NCBI GenBank assembly: GCA_028247015.1 | Contig: JAOKFJ010000002.1 | Coordinates: forward strand, 1-64,000 | Reading direction: 5' to 3' | Origin: Methylophilaceae bacterium | GTDB taxonomy: Bacteria > Pseudomonadota > Gammaproteobacteria > Burkholderiales > Methylophilaceae | DNA length: 64,000 bases | Part shown: piece by piece, positions 63,089-64,000 of the stretch | How positions within the stretch are numbered: position 1 is the stretch's first letter | Layout: every line of letters starts with the position of its first letter | Program-made: the position numbers and the translations under genes | The notes under the pieces: generated by a model | The model's input: only the letters and a program-made list of their open reading frames with translations | Databases searched by the model: none | Told to the model about the DNA's origin: nothing

Positions 63089-63700
63089 TTATCGCTTTAT
63101 ACGTTTCCATGCAGGATTAATAGTGTCTAACGCACCTTGATATGGATTACTGAAGTCATTGAGACCTTTGAGAGCATCGATAGCATCTCGATCTTTTCTA
63201 ATCAAGTAACTATTAAATCCTGATCTTTTTAAAAAGAAGAGTTGATCTCTTAGAACATCTCCAAAAGCCCTTAATGTTTTATTAAAACCATATTTAATTC
63301 TTAATTGCTTCCCACGAGAGAAGATTCGACCATCAGAGAATTTCTCAATATTGACTGCAATCAAAGGAAATTGATTAATGTCACCTAGCAATAAAAGCGA
63401 ATCTTCTATCTCTTCGTGTGTTGCAAACCAGAATCCAATATCTTGGTTTTTAATCCGATTTTTTAAGAGCTCTTGATGTTTAATTAAAACCTTTAGATGT
63501 AGTAAAATTTTACCTGAGCTTGGAAATACTGCTTTATTAACTTGTTCCTCTGTGGGGTACTCTTCTCCAGTTAACTTAAAAAGTACAACTTTTCCGGCTT
63601 GTTTTTTTACTTCTACGTTAATTTTAGGAAGCTCAATTGTTAGCCACTCATCTTTAATAATAGTTTTATCGTAAATAAGTTGTGATTTTATTGTTGTCAT
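63089..63700 (-). CDS. DUF934 family protein associated with sulfite reduction
   Basis: FSDGRIFSRGKQLRIKYGFNKTLRAFGDVLRDQLFFLKRSGFNSYLI. Confidence 0.9.
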   Translation of the reverse strand: MTTIKSQLIYDKTIIKDEWLTIELPKINVEVKKQAGKVVLFKLTGEEYPTEEQVNKAVFPSSGKILLHLKVLIKHQELLKNRIKNQDIGFWFATHEEIEDSLLLLGDINQFPLIAVNIEKFSDGRIFSRGKQLRIKYGFNKTLRAFGDVLRDQLFFLKRSGFNSYLIRKDRDAIDALKGLNDFSNPYQGALDTINPAWKRIKR

Positions 63701-64000
63701 ACTTCATCTCCATAGACGCGAGATTTAAATGGCTCAATTCCAATTCTTTTTACACAGTCAATAAACAATTCACCTTCATGTCTCTGTTGCACATACACAT
63801 CTATTATTTTTTTTACTACTATGGGCATTTCCTCAGAAGAAAAAGAAGGTCCAATTACCTTTCCAATGCTTGCATTATTTCCTTGGTCGCCTCCCAAAGT
63901 AACTTGATACCATTCACTACCATCTTTATCTACACCTAATACACCAATATGACCAACATGATGATGTCCACATGCATTCATACATCCAGATATGTTTAGA
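63697..64000 (-). CDS. cysI: sulfite/nitrite reductase hemoprotein, C-terminal part (runs off the window)
   Basis: NISGCMNACGHHHVGHIGVLGVDKDGSEWYQVTLGG siroheme/4Fe-4S motif; codons continue to the window edge. Confidence 0.92.
   Translation of the reverse strand, partial: LNISGCMNACGHHHVGHIGVLGVDKDGSEWYQVTLGGDQGNNASIGKVIGPSFSSEEMPIVVKKIIDVYVQQRHEGELFIDCVKRIGIEPFKSRVYGDEV

Overview
The window is a low-GC, gene-dense bacterial chromosome segment. Gene content and order suggest a streamlined betaproteobacterium, possibly Methylophilales/OM43-like; this is an inference, not tested. Most of it is housekeeping: a frameshifted hrpA end, rlmL-like, tpx, dnaE, accA-tilS, a MoxY/NarX-type two-component system next to a TonB receptor, purT, typA, an ABC-F ATPase, greB-like, thrH, guaA/guaB, rnfH-ratA-smpB-ssrA, metY, selO, ectABC, fdxA and cysNDH-DUF934-cysI. 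Accessory stretches are: (i) a tandem pair of TPR plus putative 2OG-Fe(II) dioxygenase genes; (ii) the zone downstream of ssrA (29.5-33.7 kb), with a duplicated tmRNA 3' end, repeated inverted-repeat elements and micro-ORFs, resembling a decayed integration hotspot; (iii) a His-rich, ZnuD-like TonB receptor and MerC-like metal locus; (iv) a CsoR-regulated operon with a perfect palindromic operator, a secreted HMA protein, a MerT-like membrane protein and a beta-barrel-like protein whose start codon seems to be lost; (v) a GSCFA/2OG-oxygenase cluster. The strongest candidate for an undescribed system is (iv). The strongest sequence anomalies are the hrpA frameshift, the ssrA 3'-end duplication, the missing start codon in the CsoR operon and a relic hydrolase fragment at 39.25 kb. 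No CRISPR array, rRNA, convincing tRNA, transposase or integrase was seen.
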